DNA of 64,000 nucleotides from Flaveria trinervia (Eukaryota; Streptophyta; Magnoliopsida; Asterales; Asteraceae): positions 107,032,849 through 107,096,848 of the forward strand of contig CM046442.1 of assembly GCA_025506515.1 (NCBI GenBank), read 5' to 3'. The stretch's first letter is position 1. Every line of letters begins with the position of its first letter. Under the pieces are notes generated by a model that ran no database searches, was not told the origin of the DNA, and worked only from the letters and a program-made list of their open reading frames with translations. This document shows positions 22,681 through 33,845 of the stretch, one piece after another. A program made the position numbers and the translations under genes.

Positions 22681-24680
22681 TGTAACACCCCGTTCCCGAG
22701 ACGCTTACAGCTGGTAAATCATTACACATAAAACATAAAGCTTTACATTTAACCTTCATAAAACATCACAGCGGTATGTTAAAATAACTTTTCATCTCAT
22801 TATAAATGCCTTTGCAAGATAATACAATCATTCATTTCAAAATATCATTCATTCGCATTACAATGAAAAAACATTAAACAAAAGAATGTCATCCAAAAGA
22901 GCTGAGTAGCCGCCTCGTGCCATCCTCAGCAACATTACCTACCAACTGGAAACACATAAACGTCAGCGTTGCTGAGTGGGTTCTAGTTTTATAATAAAAC
23001 ATACTTTACTATCCTTTAAAAATCATCCTTTAATTTCTTTCAAATCATAACAGTCTTAGAATGTGATCACACATCATACGTACACATAGATAATAGTTAT
23101 TATCTCCATCATCGTTCATTTCGTACTTTTATTATCTTTTCGTTTTCATCTAGGTACTGTCATGTGCTTAACTCCCCTCTAGAGCACCAAGAAATTCATC
23201 TCGGTTAAGCAACAAGGACCCCATACATCTTATCAATAACAAAGATTGAACCCCTGTGTCTATCCTCATGGGGTATTTAACCCGCACACAGTTGAGCTAA
23301 CAACCCCTCATTGGGTGTGAACCTCCATACATATGCTTGATCACACAGATTAAACCCCAGTGTGCACCCTCATGGGGTAGGTAACCCGCACACGGTTAAG
23401 CTAACACTCCTAATTGAGTGTGAACCTCGATACATTTTCTTGCAAGACTTTCTTACGTTTGTTCGTTCATTAATGCATGCATTCTTCATTTCGTTCCCCT
23501 TTTCATTATCTCCCACATTACGTTACATAATACTTTTCATTTCATTCATTAACATACAAGGTAAAGCCACGGGAAGACAATCATAGAAAGCAGGGAACAT
23601 AATAAACATACAACATCATCATACGAGGCATAAATCATACATACATAACAACATGCATAAGCAACAATCTTACATAAACGTACATGTCCATCATAATTCC
23701 TTTGACCTCAAAAGTAAACTTACGTCTACCCCTAGGAACCTCCCAAGTCAAAGCCTACCTCTACGCATCTCCCCGAAAGTCAGAAAGTTAAACTACGCTA
23801 TCCTGGGTGCATGAGCCCTATTTGGGTGTATGGACAACTTTCAGTCGCATGGCCTACCAGGCGACTAAACATTAGGCGAATGGACCCAATGCGGATGGAT
23901 CCTATGCGAATGAACCTTATGCGGATGAACATCTATGCGAATGGGCCTAATGCGGATGAACATCTATGCGAATGGACCTAATGCGGATGAACTTAGGCGT
24001 ATGGGCCCCAGTCGCATGACTCCTATGCGAATGAACCTCAGTCGCGTGACTCCTAAGTGTATGGACTCCAGTCGTATGACTCACATGCGAATGAGCCTCA
24101 ATCGCATGTCATTCGGTCGCATAGCCCTAGCTGTTGCAGAATGCAGTTCATCCCGAACCCAATCTGCACTTTTCGGCCTCCAAACCCTCTCAAACCTGTT
24201 CTAAGCCCAAATCAACCATCCTAAACCTTAAGAATACATTCCATAACACTATTCAAGCACACACAAGCCTGAAAACAAACCCCACTCGCATCACACACAA
24301 ACACATACGCACAGGTTCAACACACACACTTCAAAATCGGGTTTTACTATATGTTCCAGCCCTAAATCAGTTGAAAACGTGTAAAAGAGGGGTCCTAAAA
24401 CTCACACAAACAACCCCGTCGAGTAGAGCTTCAATCCAACCCGCTACACTTCAACCTTCACACTCGAATCCACGAAAACTGAAGCTTGAAACCACTTTTC
24501 TTCCCCTTTTCTCTCTATAGCCAAAAATTGTGAGTGTGGGGGAGGGTGTGGGTTGCCTTCCCCCTCTTATACCCCCACTCATTCAAGATCTTTCCCGTTT
24601 TGGCAACTTTGATCCCTCGACTTTGGATTTTATTTATATCTTTCTCTTGTCGGCTTCACAGAAAATAACTGGGTGTTACA
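22681..24680 (-). repeat. Gypsy-B 5' LTR
   Basis: 2000 bp, starting TGTAACACCCC and ending GGGTGTTACA, a perfect terminal inverted repeat (TGTAACACCC). It carries the ~103-bp tandem duplication (about 23250-23430) and the GCGGATGAAC/CAGTCGCATGACT block (23840-24120). The first bases differ from the 3' LTR (TGTAAGGCC), so the copies have diverged since insertion. Confidence 0.9.
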
Positions 24681-24685
24681 TAAAT

Positions 24686-26195
24686 ATTGAATAGGGTTAA
24701 AATTGGGATTTGGGGTTTTAAAAATAGTTTAAAATAATTTCCTTGATATATTATATAACTTGATTAAAATTGATTAACTAATTTGATTTAGAATAAGAAT
24801 TAATAATAAGTGAAATAGAATAATTAAATATAATAAAAATATTTAATTTAAATATTTTGAATAAATAGAGTTTGAATATTAAAGTGTGAAAAAAAAATTA
24901 AAAATGTCATTTAATAACTATGGTCTAAATAATTAATTTAATATTAATTATTTTATTGAATTGTATTTTTAATAAATCTTGGTTTAATAATACCTTGAAA
25001 TAATATATTTAATTTAGAGTAATCTTTATAATTTTTAGAACTGATATGTAAATTTTACAATATTATAACATTTATAATCTTTAAAATTAATACAAAAATT
25101 TAAAATTAAATTGTTTTGAATTTTCAAAAATTCAATAATAATTTATAGATCAATATTATTTAGAAAATAATTTTTGTATTAATATAATAATATATCAATA
25201 ACTTTCTAGAATTTAAAATGACAAAAACAAATGATTTTAAGTTATATGGGGTGCCTAGGGTCGAACCCGAGTCCCCCGTATATCTCAAATATGTGTAGTA
25301 GTGGGCTAAGGCCCTGTATCTAGTTTAAGTTCGAAAAATAAATTATAAATTCATTAATTAAAAAATGGCCCAAATCATATAATAACTTGATTTTGATCGA
25401 TCCAATTTGAACCCATTTTATTAATTGAGGTTATGGATCTTGTTAATCATGATAATACGAGTGTGTAGGTGAAATTATTTACCTATTTTGGTACAAATTT
25501 GATGAAAACAGAGTTAAGAATAGTTGTGACAAAAAGTGAAACCCGATCGAGATGATAATGGTGATGTGAATCCCAATTGATGGGTTTCGAAGCTTTAAAT
25601 GATGATGATGATGATGCATGTAAACCCTTAATTAATTGTGGTTTAAGATTCTTAAAAGATGATGAACACTCAGTTGTAGGTTTGTGATAAACTAATGATT
25701 GAATGCAATAAGTGTGTGTGTTGTAGGTGAAATTGAGGTTACAGGAGGATTAAAGGGTTTAATTAGAAGCTTTTACCCTAATTATATACGTTCAATTTGT
25801 TCATTTTTGTATTATACTAGTCAAGAATTTGAATTAGAGAGTCTGACTCAATTAAGAACAAACAAATGTTTTTAATCTCTTTGATTTATATGCTTGAATT
25901 AATGGTATCACATATGTTCCACTCATTGATTTGCATCAATTTAGTGTGTATCGAATAAGATTTAATTTGAAATTGAATAAGCATCATCGATTTCGGTTTG
26001 AGCTTGATATAACAGCTTCATAACCGACTTGAAATGGTTCTAAGTTCTAAATGTTTCACTACATATGAGAAACGATATGAACAGATAGCTAAAGCAAGCA
26101 TACAATTCAAACATAAGATGATATGTACGAGCATGTATTATTGATTTGAGAGGGAATTGAGATAATTACTTTCCTATAAAAGAAGTTTTTTTACA
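24686..26195. other. AT-rich spacer, no gene seen
   Basis: About 1.5 kb of strongly AT-rich DNA. The only notable patch is at 25247-25316, where the minus strand has GGGTTCGACCC, a good Pol III B-box, preceded at about tRNA distance by TTAGCCCACTACTA. It could be a tRNA-derived SINE fragment or the tRNA-like patch found in some LTRs. A GATGAT microsatellite lies at about 25599-25616. No coding sequence is recognised. Confidence 0.5.
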
Positions 26196-26852
26196 ATATT
26201 AGCCTATTACACTAGCATCAGAATGAGCCTTATGATATGTTGTATGGTAGAAAGTTCGATCTCTAATATGTTAGGGAGAACCCGATCAGATTGAACTTGG
26301 TAGCAAGGAGGTCGTAAAGTCAAACATTAAAAAGATTGATTCAATTTAGAGTCATCTAAAGGCTACCCATATCTTGTATAAATAATGTGCGGATAGTTGG
26401 AGGTGACCAATTGAATTTAAAGTAGGAGGCCATGTTGAATAATATGAATTCATAAACGTGGAAAGCTAGTTCCATGATTCATTTGTCCATTGCAAATTAT
26501 TTCACGATGGGAGTGGTGGCATATCGTTTAGAATAGCCCCTTGAGTTATGTTGGATACATATCTACGTAAAATTCTCGCTAATAAGACGTCCTTTGTACC
26601 TTTAGGTGATATTGAAGTAAATGACAAGCTAACTTATGCGATAGAACCAGTGGCAATACTTGATAGGAAGGTCAAGAAATTACGTAACAAAGAAATTAAC
26701 CTAGTGAAGGTTTAATAGAAATTGAAAAAAGGATCTAATACAAGATGGGGATTAGGAAAGGAAATAAGGATCTATTATCCTTAGGTTTTCACTAGAGAAA
26801 CCTCGAAATAGGTTTCGAGTAAGAAGGAACTTATATAATTAGAAGGGGGAGA
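26196..26852 (+). pseudogene. Decayed gypsy integrase C-terminus and chromodomain, with polypurine tract
   Basis: The plus-strand translation, with many stops and shifts, shows PYDMLYGRKF, VAYRLE, IEVNDKLTYAIEPVAILDRK and KLRNKEINLVKV in the order of a chromovirus integrase tail and chromodomain. AGAAGGGGGAGA at 26841-26852 is the polypurine tract. It is a much older relative of Gypsy-B in the opposite orientation. Its LTR should begin near 26853. Confidence 0.75.
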
Positions 26853-27000
26853 TTTTTAACACCTAAAAAGTTAGAAAAAGAGGAAAGTTACATACCATAA
26901 CCCCTAGCCTTTCGGTTCGTAACATAGATAGCAAGGATAAATATTGGATTACTAGTTAGCTATGATGCAAACAAATGTGATGGACCGTAAACACATCTTT
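26853..27000 (+). repeat. LTR fragment of the decayed gypsy, left of Copia-D
   Basis: It follows the polypurine tract and begins TTTTAACACCTAAAAAG, a worn form of a TGTAACACC start. Copia-D was inserted into it at 27006; the continuation is expected at 37988. Confidence 0.5.
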
Positions 27001-27005
27001 AATGG

Positions 27006-27337
27006 TGTTGATACATGTATGTCCCTAGATCATGATATGAATGTAATAGATCTTGTTTGTCTGATTCTGAGGTAATGCTTGGAATGATTAATCAAATGAT
27101 ATTGTTGTTTGTTATTTATAATGTTTAATATTTCATTAATGAGTCAACGTTGAATTGGTTAATTAGGTTTGTGGTTGTTTGAATTGTTACACATAATGTT
27201 ATATTAATTAATACATTCAAAGTTAACAAAATGAAGTTCTCATGCGAATGGACCATACGCATGAATAACTTCATACGAATGACTCAGTCGCACGACTGAA
27301 CCAGGAGACTGGATCAGTCGTATGATTGTAACACAAG
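27006..27337 (+). repeat. Copia-D 5' LTR, truncated
   Basis: It matches the start of the 3' LTR at 37250 from TGTTGATACATG through the CAGTCGCACGACTGA repeats up to GATTGTAACA, then stops abruptly. TATA box, R/U5 and primer-binding site are gone, so it cannot start transcription or reverse transcription normally. Confidence 0.88.
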
Positions 27338-27365
27338 GGTAAATTGCCTTGTGTTAATATGGAAA

Positions 27366-28000
27366 AGGAATTTGAAAGGTTAACTTAAAGTCAGGGTCAA
27401 ACAGAGTCTAATTAGAACCTAAAAAGACTTCTAAGGTTACTCTTTCACATATTTCAAGTCAAAAACCAATTAACCAAAAAGAAAAAGATGTTAAATAGGT
27501 TAAAATAGTTAACTTTGTTAAACCAGAGAAAACATCAAAAGAACCAGAGTCAAAACCTAGAGTGAGTGATGTTACTAGAGTGTCACACACTTCTCCACAA
27601 AGAAAGTTTAATCATAAAGTTGATAGCAGGTCGTGCTACAACTATGGTGAATATGGACACATTGCCTCCTATTGTCATTTCTATCAAACACCTAGGAAGA
27701 AGATTGAACCTTAGGTTTCAAAGCCTAGGTCTTCTAAGAGGAATTCTCTGACTCCACCTAGAAGAACTAGTGAACCTAAAATTCAACCTGTAAGTCAGTC
27801 GACTGTTTATCACAAACAGGCCTTGCACAAATCTGGATTATGGAAGGAGAATACATCCTTTGTGTTTGATAATGATGACAAGAAGGAACCTGAGCTACCC
27901 TCATCCTCTAAGGGTCAATGGTGGAATTTATGATGTGTGATGCCTCTGGGAAACCCAAGCCAGTAAAGGCTTAGGTTCCTAACTTAAACTAATCCTTTAC
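27366..28000 (+). pseudogene. Copia-D gag C-terminal remnant
   Basis: It begins at a point equivalent to about 7790 of Copia-A. The second zinc knuckle reads CYNYGEYGHIASYC, so the second Cys is replaced by Tyr. The following linker (STVYHKQALHKSGLW) matches Copia-A 8200-8250. Stops occur at about 27713 and 27929. The first knuckle and coiled coil are deleted. Confidence 0.82.
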
Positions 28001-28001
28001 T

Positions 28002-31000
28002 TTGTATGTGCAGGGTGTTCGATACAGTGCTGAAACTAACACGTGGATTGTAGACAGCGGAGCATCCAGGCACATGACAAGAAACAGAGCCCTTTTATCA
28101 AACGTCAAGCAAATAAAAGGAGGGCATGTTTCGTTTGCTGGAAACAAGGGAGGCTATATCACAGCCCAGGGAGAAGTGGGGAATCAGAAAGTTAAGTTTG
28201 ATAAGGTGAACTACGTTCAACAACTACAAAATAACTTACTTTCTGTTTCCCAAATATGTGATAAGGGATTTAAGTCATCTTCGACAACAAGAAGTGTTAC
28301 GTGCTAAAGAAAGACTACGTGATCCCAGAGGACCAAGTTCTGATGACTGCTTCAAGATATAAAGACCTTTATGTTTTGGATCTTTCAACAGCTTCTACAA
28401 TGGATCATGAGGTTCAGTGTTTTCTATCTAAAGCTACTGAGAAGGATTCCATCTCCTGGAATAGGAGAATGTGACACATTAGTCAAAGGAAGATGATCAC
28501 TTGATTCAGAAGGATCTGGTGAGAGGAGTTAATGTCAAGAACTTCCAACTTCCTGACTTTTGTGTAGCTTGCAAGAAAGGCAAATAGACGAAGAAGTCTC
28601 ATACGGAAAAGAAAGTTCATTCAATAGAACTTCCTCTTGAACTTTTTCACATAGATCTGTTTGGTCCAGTCAGTACAAAGAGCATTGCAGGCGACTTGTA
28701 CTGTTTTGTGGTCACTGATGACTACTCAAGGTTCACTTGGGTAATGTTTCTGAAATCCAAATCAGAAACATTTGAGTCATTCAAGGAGTTGGTAACCACA
28801 CTAGAATCTCTCTACAAGCTGAAGGTTAGACAAGTACGCTCAGACAACGAACAGAATTCAAGAACGAGTGGATGGAGGCATACTGCAAGGAAAAGGGAAT
28901 TGTGCATCAATTCACTTCTGCCTACACGCCTCAGATGAATAGCGTTGCTGAGAGAAAGAACAGAAGCTTGATAGAGACAGCACGGACTATGCTGGCAGAC
29001 TCAAAACTGCCTATCCAATTCTGGAATGAGGCAGTGGCGAATGCATGTTATACACTGAATCGAGTCCTGATAGTCAAGCGCCACGAAAAGACATGTTACG
29101 AGCTACTACAAAGACGCTAACCGAATTTGGAGTATCTCGAACCATTTGGCGCGCCGTGCACACTTCTGAAGAAGACACAAGAAGGTAAATTCAGCGAGAA
29201 GGCAGATGAAGGAATCTTTCTAGGATACAACATACCGAACAAGCGAGTTTACAACAACTCAATGGGTCTAGTAGAAGTGTAGTGTAATGTTGACGTTCAG
29301 AGATATACCACACCACCTACTGGCAAAGGACCCGCCTACTTTTTCGATTATGATGGATTCTTCAAGTCCTTCAACATCCCTCTCTCTCCCTCGGATGACA
29401 AGTTAGCTACTAGAATGATGTATGATATCTTAAATACACCATCTAGCTCACAGGGAGAATCATCTATTCAGTCAGGGGAAGTAGTCGATGACAGTGACTC
29501 CTCCTCTGGAGATGAAGCTGAAGAAAATGACCAGAACAGTTAGGAGGAACAGGTTCCAGTTCCTGAAAGTCCACAAGCATCTACAAGTGATGCACCTTCG
29601 ACTACAGAACCTCAAACTCCAACTACCTCAGATGCAGAACCAAATGTTCATAATCTTGGCTCTGAGGTAGTTGTTCCCACTACTCCAGGATCATGATTAA
29701 ACGTCTATCATCCCCTAGAAAATGTCATTGGGGATGTCAGATCAGGAGTACAAACCCGAAATCAGCTTTATTCAGCTGACTACACCTCGTTTATGGAGAA
29801 GGGTTACATTCATGATGGTGCTTATCGGTGTTTTGTCTCGCAGTTTGAGCCAAAATATGTAAGTGATGCACTAAATGATGAGTCGTGGGTGAGTGCCATG
29901 CAAGAAGAACTTCTGCAGTTCAAGAAGTTAGGTGTATGGACTCTGGTTGATAGACCTAAAGGTGCTAAAGTCATTGGCACAAATGGGTCTTGAAATGCAA
30001 GAAGGATGACCAAGGGGTTGTTATCAGGAACAAAGCTCGATTGGTGGTTCAGGGTTTTCGCCAAGTCGAGGGAATTGACTACAATGAGGTGTTGCACCCG
30101 TGGCAAGGATGGAAGCCATTCGTATCTTCCTTGCCTATGCATCGTACATGAAGATTAAAGTCTATCAATTAGATGTGAAGAGTGCATTCCTTCATGGGGA
30201 AATCAGAGAAACAGTCTATGTCAGTCAAGCCAAGGGATTTGAAGATCCTTATCATCGGGTAGAGTCTACAAGCTCGACAAGGCTTTATACGGGCTTCATC
30301 AAGCTCCAAGAACTTGGTATGAGAAACTCTCGACTCATCTTGTGAAACACGGATTTCGCAGGGTAGTCATTGACTGCACGCTGTTCATTAAAAAAAAAGA
30401 TGGCGACCTACTGCTCGTACAAATCTATGTTGATGACATAATCTTTGGTTGAAAGAACGAAGAGTTATGCAAAGAGTTTGAAGCAGTTATGAAGAAAGAG
30501 TTTGAGATGAGTGCTATGGGGGAGATGAAGTTCTTTCTCGGGTTACATGTGGATCAAACACCAAATAGGATCTTTCTACATCAGACCAAGTATGTAGGAG
30601 ACATTCTCAGTCGTTTTGACATGGAGAATGCATCTGCTGCTGGGACTCCACTTGCTACGAAACACGACATAACACCTGATGAAAATGGAGATCTTGTAGA
30701 TGCCACGATGTACCGAGGAATGATTGGATCCCTCATGTATCTCACTGCCTCAAGACCTAATATCATGTATGCTACATGTTTATGTTCTAGATATCAAGCT
30801 AAGCCTAAGGTCAACCATCTGATCGGGGTCAAAAGGATTTTTTGTTATGTGAAGGGTACACCCACACTTGGGTTGTGGTATCCTCATGATGATGACTTTG
30901 AGCTCACGGCGTATAGTGACTCGGATTACGGAGGCTGCAAGATGAACTACAAGTCTACATCCGCAGGGTGTCAATTCTTTGGGAGAAGACTAGTTACTTT

Positions 31001-31397
31001 GCAGTGTAAGAAGCAGACATCGGTTGCATTGTCAACCTGTGAAGCCGAATATGTTGCTGCTGCAAGTTGTTGTTCACAAATCATCTGGATTCAACAGCAA
31101 ATGCGGGATTACAGTTTAAAGTTCTCCTCTACTCCTATTTGTGTTGATAACTCTGCTGCAATTGTAGTAACTAAAAATCCGGTCCAACATCCTAAGACCA
31201 AACATATCGGTATTAAATACCATTTCGTAAGAGACTGTTTTGAAAAGAACTTAATCAATGTGGTAAAAATTAATACTGATTTTCAACGCGCTGATCTCTA
31301 TACTAAAGCCTTTGATAAACCACGTTTTCAATATTTGCTAGAGGTCAACGTCGTCAAAAAGAAAGGTGAGGTTATTCCTGATGATGATAATGTGTAG
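28002..31397 (+). pseudogene. Copia-D pol: protease, integrase, RT, RNase H (frameshifted)
   Basis: The protease is intact at its active site (DSGASRHMT, about 28050). The gag-pre-integrase region contains stops. The integrase (28620-29120) keeps the first Asp (HIDLFGP), the second Asp (RSDN) and the Glu (VAERKNR), but one base is missing directly after RSDN near 28848. RT has the VIGT start, IKVYQLDVKSAFLHGE and IYVDDIIFG near 30430 (followed by a stop). An open frame of 302 codons (30489-31397) covers the end of RT and RNase H with SDSDYGGC and CEAEYVAAAS. Other one-base losses lie near 28272, 29984 and 30093. Domain order PR-IN-RT-RH is that of Ty1/copia. Confidence 0.9.
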
Positions 31398-32950
31398 TCT
31401 GATGTAGTTTAGTTAAAGTTTTTCTTCTTTATTTTTTTATTTTATTTGTTTATTTTAGTTTGTTTAATTTAAACTCATGTTATTTTGATGTTTATTAAAA
31501 TCCTAAAATAATTAAACCAGTTATGATTTTCGTATTTTAGGGGGAGAATTTGTCAGCAAGAAACATTAAAAAAACGAGGAGAAGGAGTGGATAGCTAATA
31601 TAAGGTAGACCGTAACTGTGATACCGATTCAAACCCTTTGGAAAATGATAGTATACAGGAACAAATCATGAGGGACTGTAAAATTTAAATTTAGAAAAGA
31701 TGCAAAGATTCAAATATAAGTCTGTGTAGTCTAAGCAATATAAAAGGGAAGATGATAGAAAAACTGGTAACTCCTAAGGCAACACGACGGAGTAGACCTA
31801 GAGGTTGCTAGACCACAAATGATATGTCGGTAGATTCAACACAATAGATGATTAGCCTTGACTGGTGATTTCAAGATCAAACTAAGTTGTTCAACTGACT
31901 GTGGGCTTTCATCTTACACTGGTTAACACAGTCAACATATTAATGAAAGGGAAATGAGCATGTAAACGCCACAAATGTGTGCGGATGACCATAAATAGAG
32001 CAAAGCAAGAAAAAATGAAAGACAAATGCTATAAAGCTAATGACTTATGTTGTGTGCATTTTGTGCAAAATAATATTAAGCTGCTCTAACAAGGAGATAG
32101 GTGTGTTCCTCTCTGCTGTGCGATGGCACTGACCTGAGGATAAGCATAACCTAGATACTCTAGAATTCATTGTGTTTGCCGCCCTCTTGCTGTGCGACGG
32201 CAACCTGAGGACTGGCTTCTCTTTGAAAGCTCTAAGAATAGTCTCTCCTTGTAATAATACCCGTAGACCGCTCAAAAGCTCCTGAGGAATGTTGATTACC
32301 ATATAAGTGTGTGATCCACAAATGTTAGTTGAAATAATTAAACCTAAAACAATCACCAGTTGTGTCAAAAGTCTGTGTATGGATTTAAGTGGACAAACAT
32401 ATTGACAATCATTGTCGCTGCAATTCTTGAAAGTTCAAATCAATGTGGTAATCTAAGAGTTCCAGTATGATTTCCTAAAGTTGCTAACGACTCTGGATGA
32501 ATACCAAGAATTGAGCATCAAAAGATTTGATAACAAGTCCAAAATGATTTGACTTGCCTGTATGATTCCAAATTGAATTGGTCCAGGTATGGTCAATCTA
32601 AGTTGAAGTGGCTATTCCGGAACCAAATCAAGTAGATTTCCATCTTAGGACTTATCTCTCACAAAAAGCAAAAACAATTCTTATTTTTTATTCTTTAGTT
32701 AATTTTCTAATTTAGTTAGTCATTTTAGTTTGTTTGTTTGTCGGACTACATCTTGAAAATCAGTAAGGGATCAACTCACTAAAAGGGTCATGTCTGAGAT
32801 GACCACATGTGTTTTAAAAGTTTAAAACAGTCACGTCTGAGGTGATCAAAAAGTTTTCAAGTCAAAACGATCATGTCTGAGATGATCAAATGCTCATAAC
32901 GTTAATTTCTATAATTAAAGGGGTTTTAAATGTTAAATATTCAAATTGGC
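31398..32950 (+). other. Copia-D post-pol non-coding stretch
   Basis: About 1.5 kb of AT-rich sequence after the pol stop. No coding frame has a recognisable domain. GCTGTGCGAYGGCA occurs twice, near 32119 and 32194, in similar contexts ending CCTGAGGA. An A/T tract follows the stop codon (31420-31450). Confidence 0.55.
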
Positions 32951-32959
32951 AGAAAATTT

Positions 32960-33220
32960 AATAAGTATGACCCATTCGCACAAATGGAACATCCGTATGG
33001 ACCAATCATATGAATGGAAGCCATTCGTACGAATGGACCATGAATATGGAGCATCCAACCGAATGGCCCAGTCGGACGCTTAAGGGCGGACGAGTGAGTC
33101 AGTCGCAGGACTGAGATCCAGTCGGACGACTGAACCAATCGCACGACTGAGTCCCACTCGCACGACTGAAAGGTGCGTATGAGCCCAGTCGCACGATTGA
33201 ATCTAGGGTTAGTATAAATA
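32960..33220 (+). promoter_or_regulatory. Post-pol LTR-like repeat cluster with TATA box
   Basis: Repeated CAGTCGCACGACTGA, CAGTCGGACGACTGA and ATTCGTACGAATGGACC units run from about 32965 to 33200. They are followed by GGGTTAGTATAAATAGAGG, with TATAAATA at about 33213-33220. The same motifs in the same order stand before the TATA box in the Copia-D 3' LTR (37485-37713) and the Copia-A LTR (4520-4778). A leader-like stretch and then the env-like region follow, so an internal promoter for the env-like ORF is inferred. Confidence 0.5.
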
Positions 33221-33845
33221 GAGGGGGAGTCGGTCGCAGAGACTCACCACCCTCAAATTAACCCTGAATCGCACGACTTAACGCCACTCTGCCCAAATTT
33301 CATTTGATCTCTAATCCCCCCATTTCTTGATTACTGACCATATACATCGACTCTACAGGTAATTTACGGTAAAGAAGCACTCCCATAACTTTCAATTTGA
33401 TGCAAAATTGGTACATCGGACTCGCAAAAGAAACGAGACTTAAGTGACTAAATAACCTAACTAAATGACTCAACAAAAGAAATTAAAGATGTTAGGTGTT
33501 TAAGAATGTATTGCGAGTCAAATGAACCAGATATCAATGTCTGAAACTCAGAAGTGGTGAAAAAGTGAATTTGAATTGAACAGTCAGTACATCATGCGAA
33601 TGGACAAATTGATGAACTTCAGTCGCACGACTGAAGGGTGCGAACTGCTTAAACGCCACGACTGAGCATGCGTATGAAGTTCAGTCGCACGACTGGTGTA
33701 ACCGCATGAGGTTATATACGTATGAGCCCAGTCGCACACTCAGTGGTACGCATGGGATCAGTCGCACGTCTGAACCCCATTCGCACTGTTCAATCGCACG
33801 ACTGATCTCAGTCGCACAACTTCAATCGCATGACAGAAAGATTTT
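33221..33845 (+). other. Leader-like stretch with second repeat cluster before env-like ORF
   Basis: CT/AT-rich sequence follows the TATA box, then another cluster of AGTCGCACGACTGA-type units at about 33590-33835. This mirrors Copia-A, where a second cluster lies in the leader between LTR and gag (5272-5515). Confidence 0.5.

Larger units (their letters stand above)
14224..24680 (-). mobile_element. Gypsy-B, Tekay-like chromovirus (Ty3/gypsy), decayed, with nested solo LTR
   Basis: A full minus-strand element bounded by TAAAT repeats at 14219-14223 and 24681-24685. On the plus strand it shows the 3' LTR (14224-16171), polypurine tract, pol tail, a nested solo LTR (16272-18675), pol, gag, leader, primer-binding site and 5' LTR (22681-24680). 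Integrase is followed by a C-terminal chromodomain, which marks the chromovirus clade. LTR ends are TGTAAC/GTTACA-like. Gag's C-terminus and protease are deleted and several stops interrupt pol, so it is not autonomous now. Confidence 0.9.
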
